Notes: generated by a model from the letters alone, not told the origin. A stretch of DNA of 64,000 nucleotides from Iodobacter arcticus (GCF_042664895.1 NZ_JBHTBQ010000047.1:1-64000); one strand, 5' to 3'. Counted from the first letter of the stretch, positions 41,962 through 51,855 are shown. Numbers and translations: made by a program.

Positions 41962-44004
41962 ATGAAGCAGCGCTACGCTTATTTAAGCAGCTTGATGGTT
42001 TTTGCTATGTCGGCCTTTGCCGATGAAGGAATGTGGACCTTTGATAATCCGCCTAGCGCCTTGGTGCAACAGCGCTATGGCAGCACTTTAAGCCCCGCCT
42101 TACTCGAGCATTTGCAACAGTCCGCAGTGAATTTTGGCGCGTCAGCCTCTTTTGTTTCTAAAGATGGGCTGATGCTCACCAACCATCATGTGGCGATGAG
42201 TTGCATCGATAAGCTTTCCACCGCAGAGCGCGATTTGCAAAAAAAGGGCTATGTGGCAAAAAAAACCAGCGATGAATTAAAGTGCCCCGGTGGCATGGCG
42301 CGGGTACTGATTTCTAGCGATGACGTGAGTGAAGTAGTAAGCACAGCCGTAGCAGCAGGTAAAGATGATGTAGAACGCACGGCGCTGCGTAAGACGGTAA
42401 TTGCCGATTTAGAAAGTAATTGTAAGCAGTCCACAGCTTTGCAGTGCGAGGTGGTTTCGCTTTATCACGGCTCGCTCTATCACCTGTATCGCTTTAAAGA
42501 ATGGAACGATGTACGCCTCGCTTTTGCACCAGAATATCAGGCCGCATTTTTTGGCGGGGATGCAGATAATTTTGTTTATCCCCGATTTGCCCTCGATTTT
42601 GCGCTGTTTCGGGTGTATGAACATGGCAAGCCTGTTACGCCAAAGCACTACTTGAAATTAGCCGATAAGCCGATAGGCGAGGGCGATGCAGTATTTGTGA
42701 TGGGGCATCCAGGGAACACCGATCGCTTACAAACGCTGGCACAACTGAAAGCGCTGCGCGATATTAATATGCCGATCCAGCTGGCGAGTGCAAAAATGCA
42801 GCAACAGCTACTGCATGCGTTTTCTAAACGCTCCCCCGAAGCCACAAGACAGGCACTAGACGTATTGTTTGGCACAGAAAACTGGCAAAAAGCCTTACTT
42901 GGCGAATATGCAGCGCTGAAAGATCCGCTCTTGATTGCACGTAAAGAAGCTGACGAGGCGAAATTTCGTCAGGCGTATCAAGAGAAAGGCTTAGCAGGCG
43001 ATCCATGGGCGGATATCGACGCGGCAACGGCTAAAGGTATCGCAAAAGCTAAAGAATTTTGGGCGGTGAGCTATGGCCATTACACCCTGTTTGATAAGGC
43101 GGGCAAATTAGTTGAGCTAGCCTTTGAGCGGCAATTGCCCGACTCCGTGCGGCTAAGTGCCTACCGCGATGCGCGAATTACCGCGTTGGAGCGACAGTTA
43201 CGTGCCGATGTGCCGATTTACAAAGAGTTAGAAGCGATACGCCTTGCCGCAGGGATTAATGAAGCGCTCGATTTATTGGGAGAAAATCATCCCTTTATTC
43301 AAGCCACGCTGGGCGGAAAATCGCCCATTGTTTGGGCAGAGGCGGTGGTTAAGAAAAGTCACATCAATGAGGTAAAAGAGCGGGTGCGCTTACTGGAAGG
43401 CGGCGTAAAAGCGATCGAAGCCTCAGAAGACCCACTGATCAAAATCGCGCTTGCCGTCTACCCCTTACGCCGAGAGCTGCTGAAATTTAAAGAAGAGCAG
43501 ATAGAAACGCCAATTAAACAAGCCGCAGAAAAGCTAGGCCAAGCCCGCTTTGCGCTTTACGGTAAGACTTTGCCGCCGGATGCCACAGGTACATTAAGGC
43601 TGTCTTACGGTAAGGCCGCAGCTTATACCTCGAACGGCATTGCTACACCTTGGAAAACCACTTTTGGCGGGCTGCTCGCCCGAGCCGATGGCTTTGCAAG
43701 TAAGGTGCCTTTTGATCTGGCTGAAACCATTGCCCAAAAACGCAGCAAGCTCGACCCACGCACCGCGCTTAATTTTGTCAGCACCGCCGATATTATCGGC
43801 GGCAACTCCGGATCCCCCGTGGTTAATAGTAAGGGCGAATGGGTAGGGCTGATTTTTGACGGCAATCTAGAAAGCCTAGGCGGGCGCTTTGTCTACACCG
43901 ACGAAACCGCCAGAGCCCTATCCGTGGACGCGCAGGCTATTTTATATTCCTTAGACCAAGTCTACGCAGCGCCACATTTGGCTAAGGAATTGCGGGTGAA
44001 TTAG
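41962..44004 (+). CDS. S46-family serine peptidase (DPP7/DPP11-like)
   Basis: A secreted dipeptidyl-peptidase of family S46, which removes N-terminal dipeptides from oligopeptides in the periplasm. 680 residues with a signal peptide (YAYLSSLMVFAMSAFA). The chymotrypsin-like part has the catalytic His in LMLTNHHVAMSCI, the Asp in a GDADNFVYPRFALDFALFRV block, and the Ser in IIGGNSGSPVVNSKGEWVGL, followed by FDGNLESLGGRFVYT. The helical insert between them is typical. Whether it prefers acidic (DPP11) or hydrophobic (DPP7) P1 residues depends on one residue near the Ser, which I do not assign. Confidence 0.92.
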   Translation: MKQRYAYLSSLMVFAMSAFADEGMWTFDNPPSALVQQRYGSTLSPALLEHLQQSAVNFGASASFVSKDGLMLTNHHVAMSCIDKLSTAERDLQKKGYVAKKTSDELKCPGGMARVLISSDDVSEVVSTAVAAGKDDVERTALRKTVIADLESNCKQSTALQCEVVSLYHGSLYHLYRFKEWNDVRLAFAPEYQAAFFGGDADNFVYPRFALDFALFRVYEHGKPVTPKHYLKLADKPIGEGDAVFVMGHPGNTDRLQTLAQLKALRDINMPIQLASAKMQQQLLHAFSKRSPEATRQALDVLFGTENWQKALLGEYAALKDPLLIARKEADEAKFRQAYQEKGLAGDPWADIDAATAKGIAKAKEFWAVSYGHYTLFDKAGKLVELAFERQLPDSVRLSAYRDARITALERQLRADVPIYKELEAIRLAAGINEALDLLGENHPFIQATLGGKSPIVWAEAVVKKSHINEVKERVRLLEGGVKAIEASEDPLIKIALAVYPLRRELLKFKEEQIETPIKQAAEKLGQARFALYGKTLPPDATGTLRLSYGKAAAYTSNGIATPWKTTFGGLLARADGFASKVPFDLAETIAQKRSKLDPRTALNFVSTADIIGGNSGSPVVNSKGEWVGLIFDGNLESLGGRFVYTDETARALSVDAQAILYSLDQVYAAPHLAKELRVN

Positions 44005-44178
44005 CGGCGAAATGAGTAGGGCGTACTCGAAGCGAAGCGCAGTACGCCAAACCAATTCACCCTATCCACCCAACCCAACATTTTTGCTATCAATTCAATA
44101 TGGTCATAGAGTAATGGGTCTGTTAAAAAAACAAGTTGATTACGCTCTAAAGATGAATACGCTATAAGCGTTTCAAAC

Positions 44179-44565
44179 TCAGACAGCCTCTGTGCAAACA
44201 ATCGCTAATTTATTGCCTACAGGGTCTCGCACGTAGGCAGCATACCAATTTGGGCCATAAGCCCGTACGCTTGGAGCGCCTTCATCTGTCCCGCCGTTGG
44301 CAATAGCAGCAGCATAAAAAGCATCGACTTGCTCGCGTGAGCTGGCGGCAAAGCCGACCATCGCCCCATTGCCCGCTGTGGCGGGCGCGGAGTTGAACGG
44401 TTTAGCCACCCAGACAATTAAGCCTTCACCTAGCCCTTCACTTGAATACGCCTTCCAGCTAGGAAAGTTCATATGCGAGCGCCAATTGATGGTGGCTAAT
44501 ACCGCATCGTAGAAAGCGCATGATGTTTCATGATCATTGGCTCCTAAAGTGACATAGTTTTGCAT
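44179..44565 (-). CDS. VOC (glyoxalase/dioxygenase fold) family protein
   Basis: A 128-residue cytoplasmic protein with one vicinal-oxygen-chelate module: NYVTLGANDHETSCAFYDAVLA at the start, IVWVAKPFNSAPATAGNGAMVGFAA, then VDAFYAAAIANGGTDEGAPSVR and YAAYVRDPVGNKLAIVC at the end. Such proteins bind metals and act on thiols, toxins or aromatics; nothing here shows a substrate. Metal-binding residues are partly missing (Asn in place of the first His), so it may not be an enzyme. Confidence 0.8.
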   Translation of the reverse strand: MQNYVTLGANDHETSCAFYDAVLATINWRSHMNFPSWKAYSSEGLGEGLIVWVAKPFNSAPATAGNGAMVGFAASSREQVDAFYAAAIANGGTDEGAPSVRAYGPNWYAAYVRDPVGNKLAIVCTEAV

Positions 44566-44715
44566 GATTTAATCCTTACGTTGAGTTTAACCCAAGATGT
44601 GCTGATGAGTATGGCATGGGGCTATGGGGGGCTTCAATAAAAAAAGAACGAACGTTCTGTTTTGTGGTTTTTCGTTCACATGCGGCCGCTATGGGTTCTG
44701 CTTCATGTTTTAAAA

Positions 44716-44750
44716 CAAAAAAACCCCAACTCAGCTGAGTGGGGTTTTTA
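44716..44750 (-). terminator. Rho-independent terminator of aspA
   Basis: AAAACCCCAACTCAGCTGAG and its mirror (CTCAGCTGAGTGGGGTTTT) make one long stem with almost no loop; on the minus strand a run of T follows. It lies 31 bases downstream of the aspA stop. Confidence 0.9.
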
Positions 44751-44781
44751 ATCAACACCTTTGTATTAATACTTTATAGAA

Positions 44782-46197
44782 TCAATACCGCTTACCCAAA
44801 TACTGCGGATTAAGCAGGTTTTCATTTGAGAAAATATCGTTTAATTGTGCCTGGTTGAGTAGTTTTTTCTCTAAGCACACTTCGATCACGGTTTGTCCTG
44901 TTTGCGCGCAAATTTTGCCAATTTCATCGCATTTTGCATGGCCTAGCACGGGATCGAGATAGGTCACAATGGCGATGCTATTGAGTACATTGCGGCGGCA
45001 GGTTTCTATATTGGCGCTAATGCCGTCGATACATTTTTCTTTTAACCCTAGCATGGCGTTTTGTAGTAAATGGATGGATTCAAATAAAGACGATGCAATG
45101 ACCGGCTCCATTACATTGAGTTGCAATTGCCCTGCTTCTGCTGCCAAGGTAATGGTTAAATCATTGCCGATCACTTTAAAGCAAACTTGATTCACCACTT
45201 CTGGTATCACGGGGTTTACTTTGGCGGGCATAATGCTAGAGCCTGCTTGCAATTCGGGTAGATTAATTTCTTTTAAACCCGCCCGCGGGCCGGATGATAA
45301 TAAGCGTAAGTCATTGCAAATCATCGATAGCTTGGTAGCGGTGCGCTTTAATACGCTAGAAACCATCACATAAGCGCCACAATCAGATGTGGCTTCAATT
45401 AAATCTTCGGATGAGGTAAAGGCATAGCCGGTGATTTCGCAGAGTTTTTTTACCGCAATCGGGCGATATTCAGCGGGTGCATTAATGCCGGTGCCAATGG
45501 CGGTAGCGCCTAGGTTAATTTCGAGCAATAGGTTTTTAATTTGCCCAATTAAGCGGATATCTTCTTTGATTAAGGTGGCGAAGGCGTGAAATTCCTGGCC
45601 TAAAGACATGGGCACCGCGTCTTGTAGCTGGGTGCGGCCCATTTTAAGCACATTTTTAAATTCAATTGATTTACGAATAAAGCCTTGCTGTAGTGTTTCC
45701 ATATGCTGCATTAAAATCAGCAGGTGCTCGTACAGGGCCACTCTGAATGCCGTTGGGTAGGCATCATTAGTCGATTGGCATTTGTTTACGTGATCATTGG
45801 GGTGAATAAATTGATATTCACCTTTAGCATGGCCTTGTAATTCTAAGGCTAAATTGGCAATGACTTCATTGGCATTCATATTCACTGAAGTGCCTGCGCC
45901 GCCTTGAAATACATCACTGGGAAATTGATCTAAGCAGCGGTTATTATTAATGATTTCATCGCAGGCTTTAGCAATCGCCTCTGAAATTTTCTTTTCTATG
46001 GTACCAATTTCGCCATTGGCCAAAGCGCAGGCTTTTTTTGTTTTGGCTAATGCTTTTACCATAATGGGGTTATCGCTGATTTTGGCTTGCGATATTTTGA
46101 AGTTTTCTATGGCACGTTGCGTGTGAATACCATAGTAAGCATCAAAAGGAACTTCTTTTTCGCCTAATAAATCGTGCTCGATTCTAACGTTTTTCAT
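44782..46197 (-). CDS. aspA: Aspartate ammonia-lyase
   Basis: Reversibly converts L-aspartate to fumarate and ammonia. The 471-residue protein has the fumarase/aspartase signature GSSIMPAKVNPV, and begins VRIEHDLLGEKEVPFDAYYGIHTQRAIENF; GAGTSVNMNANEVIANLA and the substrate site in CQSTNDAYPTAF also fit. The ATG at 46197 has GGAGG ten bases upstream; six codons earlier another ATG lacks one. It stands alone and is not followed by a C4-dicarboxylate transporter. Confidence 0.94.
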   Translation of the reverse strand: MKNVRIEHDLLGEKEVPFDAYYGIHTQRAIENFKISQAKISDNPIMVKALAKTKKACALANGEIGTIEKKISEAIAKACDEIINNNRCLDQFPSDVFQGGAGTSVNMNANEVIANLALELQGHAKGEYQFIHPNDHVNKCQSTNDAYPTAFRVALYEHLLILMQHMETLQQGFIRKSIEFKNVLKMGRTQLQDAVPMSLGQEFHAFATLIKEDIRLIGQIKNLLLEINLGATAIGTGINAPAEYRPIAVKKLCEITGYAFTSSEDLIEATSDCGAYVMVSSVLKRTATKLSMICNDLRLLSSGPRAGLKEINLPELQAGSSIMPAKVNPVIPEVVNQVCFKVIGNDLTITLAAEAGQLQLNVMEPVIASSLFESIHLLQNAMLGLKEKCIDGISANIETCRRNVLNSIAIVTYLDPVLGHAKCDEIGKICAQTGQTVIEVCLEKKLLNQAQLNDIFSNENLLNPQYLGKRY

Positions 46198-46331
46198 TAG
46201 ATAAAACCTCCACAAAGAATGATATTAGCAGTGAGTGCTTTTGTAATGATGATATTACTCAATATCTTGCTTAATAGGGAAGTGCTGGATAGGGGGGGTA
46301 TGTATTCGGCATTAAATGAATGGCGCTTGAT

Positions 46332-46676
46332 TTAATTTGCTCTGGGGGCGAGCAAAATGACCGCCATGCCAATTAAGCTAATCAGGCTACCGATGATATC
46401 CCAGCGATCCGGCATAATGCCGTCTGCCAGCCAAAGCCATAGCACCGCCATACAGACATAAACACCGCCATAAGCGGCATAAATGCGGCCAGTGGCCGCG
46501 GGGTGCAAAGTCAGTAGCCAAACAAAAATCATTAAGCTGAGTGCGGCTGGCAGTAATAAAAACACCGATCCACCCTTACGTAACCATAGATAAGGCAGGT
46601 AGCAGCCGATGATTTCTGCAATGGCGGTGGCGGTGAATAGGGCGAGGGTTTTTAGAAAAAAGGAGCTTTGATCCAT
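46332..46676 (-). CDS. ynfA: YnfA/UPF0060 small membrane protein
   Basis: A 114-residue protein with four TM helices, related to small multidrug resistance proteins: TALFTATAIAEIIGCYLPYLWLR, LLLPAALSLMIFVWLLTLHP, GRIYAAYGGVYVCMAVLWLW and GSLISLIGMAVILLAPR. The ATG at 46676 is preferred, as the upstream extension is polar. Function in efflux is suggested for E. coli YnfA only. Confidence 0.88.
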   Translation of the reverse strand: MDQSSFFLKTLALFTATAIAEIIGCYLPYLWLRKGGSVFLLLPAALSLMIFVWLLTLHPAATGRIYAAYGGVYVCMAVLWLWLADGIMPDRWDIIGSLISLIGMAVILLAPRAN

Positions 46677-46961
46677 ATTGGGGCCTGTTTGCATCTTGCG
46701 TGTATCAGGATGTATAGGTAAAAGGCAATGATTATAGTGGAGCCGGGCCATGCTTGATATTGCGCTTTGCCGCTGCTTATTGGATCAATCGTAAACGATC
46801 CTCCTATTTAGCTTACTATTGCCGTGAAAAGACTTAATCAGGGTTTTTATCATTGCATGCCAGACGCCAGCCCGTGCGTTTTGAAGAATGGCTGCTGCAA
46901 TAAATACGAAGGCAAAGCTTATGTTGGTTTGCTCCTTTTTTAATAAAAAAACAGGTTTTGT

Positions 46962-47741
46962 ATGTGGAAGAAAATAAGAATCGTGGTTTTATTGCTGATT
47001 CTGGCTAAGGTGGCGCAATTCACGTGGCTGGATAAAGGTGCGCTGGAATGGAAGAAAAACTTATATGTGGCCGTATATCCGGTGAATGTAAGCGGTAGCG
47101 CCGAAGTAAGCGCTTATTTGCAGAGCTTAAATAAAGATGATTTTGAGCCTTTAACGCAATATTTTGCCGCAGAGGCTAAGCAATATCAGCTAAATATACA
47201 CCGCCCCTTTGAATTTCAATTGGGGGCAGAAGTGAAAGAGATTCCCCCTGTGCCGCCGAGCGATGGCCATGTTTTAAATACGATACTTTGGAGTTTGAAA
47301 TTCAGATATTTTGCATGGAATAACAGCCCTAAAGTCAGCGTGCCACCGGATATCCGCTTGTATTTATTGTATTACGACCCGGCCACGCATCCGCAGCTCA
47401 GCCATTCTACTGCGCTGAATAAAGGCCGCATCGGGCGGATTAATTTATTTGCAGCTAAAGCATATGCCAAGCAAAACTTAGTGATTGTGGGGCACGAGCT
47501 ACTGCATACGCTGAATGCTACCGATAAATACGATTTAAATAGCAATCTGCCTCTTTACCCGGATGGCTTTGCCGAGCCAGATAAAGCACCGCGCTATCCT
47601 CAAGGCTATGCAGAAATAATGGGCGGTAGAATTCCGTTGAGTGAAGTATTGGCAAAAATTCCTGAGGATTTAAGCCGCACATTAATTGGCGAGAAAACAG
47701 CGCAGGAAATTGGCTGGTTGAAAGTATCTAAAGAGCGCTAG
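46962..47741 (+). CDS. Membrane-anchored protein with HExxH metallopeptidase-like motif
   Basis: A 259-residue protein with one N-terminal membrane helix (KIRIVVLLLILAKVAQFTWL) and a periplasmic domain. VIVGHELLHTLNATDKYDLN carries HExxH with a downstream Asp cluster, and later YAEIMGGRIPLSE resembles a Met-turn like that of metzincins (I-M-G). The N-terminal half is not a family I know. If it is a peptidase it would act in the periplasm. Single gene, with no neighbours that suggest a substrate. Confidence 0.6.
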   Translation: MWKKIRIVVLLLILAKVAQFTWLDKGALEWKKNLYVAVYPVNVSGSAEVSAYLQSLNKDDFEPLTQYFAAEAKQYQLNIHRPFEFQLGAEVKEIPPVPPSDGHVLNTILWSLKFRYFAWNNSPKVSVPPDIRLYLLYYDPATHPQLSHSTALNKGRIGRINLFAAKAYAKQNLVIVGHELLHTLNATDKYDLNSNLPLYPDGFAEPDKAPRYPQGYAEIMGGRIPLSEVLAKIPEDLSRTLIGEKTAQEIGWLKVSKER

Positions 47742-48213
47742 TACACCGCCGCGAGCATTCCACCCCAATCCTGTCAACTTATGGTTAAAGCAAAGTATGG
47801 TTTTGCGTAGGGTGTGCAAATTGTTTTTCTTGCACATCAGCTTGTCGTGAGCAACGACTTTGTCGTTATACACCCTATAAACACCGGTTTATCCAATGAC
47901 ATAAGCTCAAGTTGATAGGGTTGAGCATAAAACCCACTATTGAAACCTTGATGCCACAGAAAGTACGGTCTTTTACGCATAACACCTTGTTTATATTGTT
48001 TTTTCTCCGTGGAGTTACGTGTTTCCCTTTTTCGCCGCGGTCTAAGGTTTGGGCTTTAGTTGGCAATGTTACTGAAGTAAATATTTAGTTTGTTTAAAAC
48101 AAAATAGTTTTTTTCTTTCGATTACTTTCTTTTTGTGTAATTTTTTTAACGAAAAACTGTCATATTTACCTATTAGAGTGTGGCCCTACTTCCCCCACTG
48201 GTGATTTAAGTCC
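47742..48213. repeat. Family E bounded repeat and family B block, upstream of phoX
   Basis: No gene is visible. A unit of about 165 bases (47764-47928) is bounded by CAATCCTGTCAACTTATG and CAAGTTGATAGGGTTGAG, i.e. family E ends in inverted order, and contains GTGTGCAAATTGTTTTTCTT with GAGCAACGACTTTGTCGTT. Family B words follow at 47937-48058. The last 100 bases are AT-rich and contain a possible PHO half-box. Confidence 0.65.
48157..48163 (+). promoter_or_regulatory. Possible PHO half-box before phoX
   Basis: CTGTCAT, the half-site bound by PhoB, lies 51 bases before the phoX start codon. The partner repeat expected 11 bases away is poor. Seven bases are little evidence, but phoX is a classic Pho-regulon gene. 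Confidence 0.3.
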
Positions 48214-50451
48214 ATGTCTAAGTCAAATAATTTTAACGAAGAAAATTCTAACCACTCCTGTAATCCAACTTTCGATTCTATCCTTGAGCAAAGGGTGATG
48301 AGCCGTCGTGGCTTTTTGGGGATGAGCTTGTCGGGCGTGGCTATGGTGGGTGGTATGGGCTTGGGTCTGACGGGCTGTAGCTTGGGTGGTGATGATGATG
48401 TTACCGCTTCAGTTTCACCTACAACACCGCCTACACCATTGAACCCCGTTTTAGCTGCGCTTGGCTTTACCGCCGTGGGTAAAAGCTTGCTAGACAAGGT
48501 GGTTATTCCGACTGGCTATAGCTTTCAAATTATTTATGCTCTGGGCGATCCACTGAGCACCGCAACACCTGCATACAAAAATGATGGTACGGATGGCGAT
48601 TTTGATAATCGCGCCGGTGATCACCATGATGGTATGGAATACTTTGGTCTGGATGCTGCAGGTAAGCCATCTGTATCAGCTGCAGATCGTGGCTTGTTGG
48701 CGATGAACCATGAAGCGACCACAGATGAAAAACTCTCATCTCATTTTATTCATGCTAACGGCGGCACAACCACCTTGCCACGCCCAGCCGCTGAAGTAGA
48801 TAAAGAAGTGGCTATCCACGGCTTGTCGGTTGTGGAAGTAAAAGTCACTGATAAAAAATGGGCAACCGTTCAAAGCTCAGCATTTAACCGCCGTGTTACC
48901 CCGCTGACCCCAGTTGAAATCGCAGGTCCTGCTCGTGGCAATGCGCAGTTGATTACCAAATACTCGCAAGACGGTAAAACAACCCGTGGCACGATTAATA
49001 ACTGCGGTACAGGTAAAACGCCTTGGGGCACTTTCCTGTCTGGTGAAGAAAACTGGTCTGGTTACTTTACTCGTGTTGCGGCCGATGATACCGCTCGCGG
49101 TGGCGATAAGAGCGTGGTTGCGCTCAAGCGTTATGGCCGTAGTGCAGGTGGCACCTCACGTCACGGTTGGGAAACCGGCGGCACGGATGATAAATACGCA
49201 CGCTGGAATATCAGCAAAACAGGCGCATCGACCAATGGCAGCGATGACTATCGTAATGAATTGAACGGCCAGGGCTATATCATTGAGATGGATGCCTACG
49301 ACAAAACTAAAGCACTGAAAAAGCGCAGCGCATTAGGCCGTTTTGCTCATGAAAGCGCAGCATTTGGCACCCCAGTTGTGGGCAAGCCGCTGACTGTGTA
49401 TATGGGCGACGATTCGCGCAATGAATATATGTACAAGTTTGTGTCAAAAGCGGTATGGGTAGCGGCTGATGCCAACCCAGCTGATCGTATGGCGATGGGT
49501 GATAAGTATCTTGATGAAGGTACTTTATACGTGGCTAAATTTAACGCTGATGGCACGGGCGAGTGGATTGAGTTGTCGATGTCCAATGCCAAGATCACTG
49601 GCTTTGCTGGCTATAAATTTGCTGATTTGGCTGATATTTGTATTAACACACGTTTGGCTGGCGATGCAGTAGGCGCAACCAAGATGGATCGCCCTGAGTG
49701 GGGTGGTGTTAACCCAGTAACAGGCGAGTTCTATCAAACCCTGACTAACAACAGCAACCGCAATGTGGACCCAACAGGCTCATCCCAGCTGGCTCCAGAT
49801 AATGCTAATCCACGTGCTTATGCCGACGTAGATGGCAAGAAAGGCACGGGCAATCCAAACGGCCATATTCTGCGCACCAAAGAAGGCGCAACAGTGGGCG
49901 CATTTATCTGGGATGTTTACTTGTTTGGTGCAGAAGCCGACGCAGACAAGGGTCTGATTAATCTATCTAATCTGACTGAAGAGCAAGATTTCTCTAGCCC
50001 AGATGGTTTGGCATTTAGCCCGAACACCGGTATTTGCTGGATTCAGACCGATGATGGCGCTTACACCGATGTGACTAATTGCATGATGTTGGCTGCGATT
50101 CCAGGCCGAGTAGGTGATGGCGGTGCTAAAACACTGAGCCACCCTAAGAAAGACGGCACGAAGCTGGATGTGGTCACACAGGTCGGCGCGGTACCTGCGG
50201 CTGATAAGCTGAAACGCTTCTTGGTTGGCCCAAAAGATTGCGAAATTACCGGCCTGTGCGAAACACCAGATGGCAAGGCGATCTTTATCAATATCCAGCA
50301 TCCAGGTGAAAACACTAAACTGGCTGATCTGGCTAACCCAGATCTGTACACCAGTCAATGGCCAGCCAACGCAAGCTACGGTGCTGGTAAGCGCCCACGC
50401 TCTGCCACGATTGTGATTACTAAAAACGATGGCGGCCGTATCGGTTCTTAA
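48214..50451 (+). CDS. phoX: PhoX-type alkaline phosphatase (DUF839)
   Basis: A 745-residue phosphatase, exported folded by the Tat route: SRRGFLGMSLSGVAMVGG with a lipobox-like LTGC just after it. The DUF839 beta-propeller has TPWGTFLSGEENW and RHGWETG, AFGTPVVGKPLTVYMGDDSR, then RPEWGGVNPVTGEFYQTLTN and SPDGLAFSPNTG. These carry the Ca2+/Fe3+ site residues (Glu and Asp) of PhoX. It releases phosphate from organic esters outside the cytoplasm. Monocistronic, with a strong terminator downstream. Confidence 0.9.
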   Translation: MSKSNNFNEENSNHSCNPTFDSILEQRVMSRRGFLGMSLSGVAMVGGMGLGLTGCSLGGDDDVTASVSPTTPPTPLNPVLAALGFTAVGKSLLDKVVIPTGYSFQIIYALGDPLSTATPAYKNDGTDGDFDNRAGDHHDGMEYFGLDAAGKPSVSAADRGLLAMNHEATTDEKLSSHFIHANGGTTTLPRPAAEVDKEVAIHGLSVVEVKVTDKKWATVQSSAFNRRVTPLTPVEIAGPARGNAQLITKYSQDGKTTRGTINNCGTGKTPWGTFLSGEENWSGYFTRVAADDTARGGDKSVVALKRYGRSAGGTSRHGWETGGTDDKYARWNISKTGASTNGSDDYRNELNGQGYIIEMDAYDKTKALKKRSALGRFAHESAAFGTPVVGKPLTVYMGDDSRNEYMYKFVSKAVWVAADANPADRMAMGDKYLDEGTLYVAKFNADGTGEWIELSMSNAKITGFAGYKFADLADICINTRLAGDAVGATKMDRPEWGGVNPVTGEFYQTLTNNSNRNVDPTGSSQLAPDNANPRAYADVDGKKGTGNPNGHILRTKEGATVGAFIWDVYLFGAEADADKGLINLSNLTEEQDFSSPDGLAFSPNTGICWIQTDDGAYTDVTNCMMLAAIPGRVGDGGAKTLSHPKKDGTKLDVVTQVGAVPAADKLKRFLVGPKDCEITGLCETPDGKAIFINIQHPGENTKLADLANPDLYTSQWPANASYGAGKRPRSATIVITKNDGGRIGS

Positions 50452-50471
50452 TCTTCGCTAGTTATCCTAAA

Positions 50472-50536
50472 CGCTGAGTCACTCAGCGACTCAAATAAGC
50501 CAAATGGATTAGATTTTCTAATTCATTTGGCTTTTT
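50472..50536 (+). terminator. Terminators of phoX
   Basis: Two hairpins: CGCTGAGTCACTCAGCG (50472-50488) and, more clearly, AAGCCAAATGGATTAG with CTAATTCATTTGGCTTTTTT (50498-50536). Confidence 0.88.
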
Positions 50537-50585
50537 TATTGTGCGGCACTGGATAATCACCGCTTTACGTATTTTCGAAGAAGCT

Positions 50586-51182
50586 ATGCTGAACCAACAC
50601 CCTGCTTTGCAAAGCCTTGCTCCCTATTGGGCCTCTTACCAAACGATGCTGAAATCTTTGGATGAAGGCCAGCGTTTTAAGGCCAGCCCACAAGAGGCTT
50701 ATGCTCATGCCTTGCTGATCAGGATGAATGAGCTAGAGCACGATTTACAAACCATGCGCCTTGCCGTGGCGTTGATTCGCGATATCGATTCAAGCGTGGC
50801 CAATGCCGCAGCCATTTATCGTTATCACGAAGAATATTTCTTGTGCCGCCTTGCAGCCAGCATGGATAAAGCCCATTGCTTAGTCGGCGCGGCGCTGTTG
50901 CTAAAGCAAGATAAGTGCGAAGGTAAGGGCGGCCAGCTGTTTGTGCTCCGTGCAATTCAAGCAAGCCATCCAGAGCTAGCCGCCAGCTTAGAAAGAGCCG
51001 CAGCCATTGAAGCCAAGCATAAAAAGGCCCGCAAGGCGCTAGGCGATGAGTTGCCTGTTTTAAGTCATGATTTTTTGGCACAAGAGGCCGAGTCGCTGGA
51101 TGCGCTGTGCGATAAAACCACCGTCGCAATGGAAGCCGTCTTATCTACGCTCGCCCCCGTTTTTGAGCTGGCTTGTGCTTAG
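50586..51182 (+). CDS. Hypothetical helical protein
   Basis: A 198-residue cytoplasmic protein, almost all helical, rich in Ala, Leu and Glu. No signal peptide, membrane helix or known motif. Notable runs are YAHALLIRMNELEHDLQTMR, YRYHEEYFLCRLAASMDKAH and AAAIEAKHKKARKALGDELP. The ATG at 50586 has GAAGAAG upstream; an ATG 45 bases earlier lacks one. It follows phoX but behind a terminator. I cannot suggest a function. Confidence 0.6.
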   Translation: MLNQHPALQSLAPYWASYQTMLKSLDEGQRFKASPQEAYAHALLIRMNELEHDLQTMRLAVALIRDIDSSVANAAAIYRYHEEYFLCRLAASMDKAHCLVGAALLLKQDKCEGKGGQLFVLRAIQASHPELAASLERAAAIEAKHKKARKALGDELPVLSHDFLAQEAESLDALCDKTTVAMEAVLSTLAPVFELACA

Positions 51183-51267
51183 AGTTACGTGATGACCGAA
51201 GGTTTGATCGAGAGAAAAGGTGGTTTTATAGGTATAAAGCGATGTATTGGCATGTATTGCATCTTTT

Positions 51268-51712
51268 GTAGGGCGGGTGAAACCCGCCGTTTTCGTATTT
51301 CAGCGCATTGCTCGGCGGGTTTCACCCTATAGGCGCTAACCAAAGTCAAAAAGATCTTTTTAGTGCCTTCGGCACGTTGATTTAGGTGCGGGCGTCCCGC
51401 TGGACCTTCCTTTCTTGCGCGGCCAAGAAACGAAGCCAAAGAAGGCCGCCCCGACCAGCACGAAGGCCCCTCACTGCGGATAATCGGCTCGGCGAAAAAG
51501 GCTGCTCGCTCGCTGCCTCGCTACCCCTTTTCCGAAACCCCGAGCCGCTTATTCCTCGCTTCGGCGTGCTTCAAGGGGGTTTTTAAGCCCTATGCGAAGA
51601 GCAAGGTTCTTATTTTTTTCGCTGTTTGCTAAGGAAAACCAATTTGGTTAGCGCACATGGGGTGAAACCCGCGTCTTTTTCAGCATGGCTCGGCGGGTTT
51701 CACCCGCCCTAC
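51268..51712. repeat. Family A palindromes flanking a GC-rich repeat-like block
   Basis: Two family A units (51268-51330 and about 51658-51712) bracket a block of about 300 bases. Inside it are GTCCCGCTGGACCTTCC, GGCCAAGAAACGAAGCC and GCTCGCTCGCTGCCTCGC. It has an open frame in one direction, but the protein would be low-complexity Arg/Ser/Pro and lacks a ribosome-binding site. I see no gene between the hypothetical protein and nrdJ. Confidence 0.6.
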
Positions 51713-51786
51713 GAAAATAGGTCGCTTAAATTGATGGGGCTGGGGTTTTTCCTCCCCAACATCCCCTAAATCTAAAAATAGGGCAC

Positions 51787-51836
51787 AAAAAAGGCCCGCT
51801 ATTTAACCAATTACTTGGCAAATAGCGGGCCTTTTA
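51787..51836 (-). terminator. Terminator of nrdJ
   Basis: AAAAGGCCCGCTATTT and AAATAGCGGGCCTTTT make a 16-bp stem, 20 bases beyond the nrdJ stop; A- and T-tracts on both sides allow use in both directions. Confidence 0.9.
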
Positions 51837-51855
51837 TGCTTACAGACTATCTAGA

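Noticed and set aside
51386..51586. Arg/Ser/Pro-rich small frame
   Set aside because: Lies in a repeat-like block, lacks a ribosome-binding site and resembles the spurious frames of repeated DNA.
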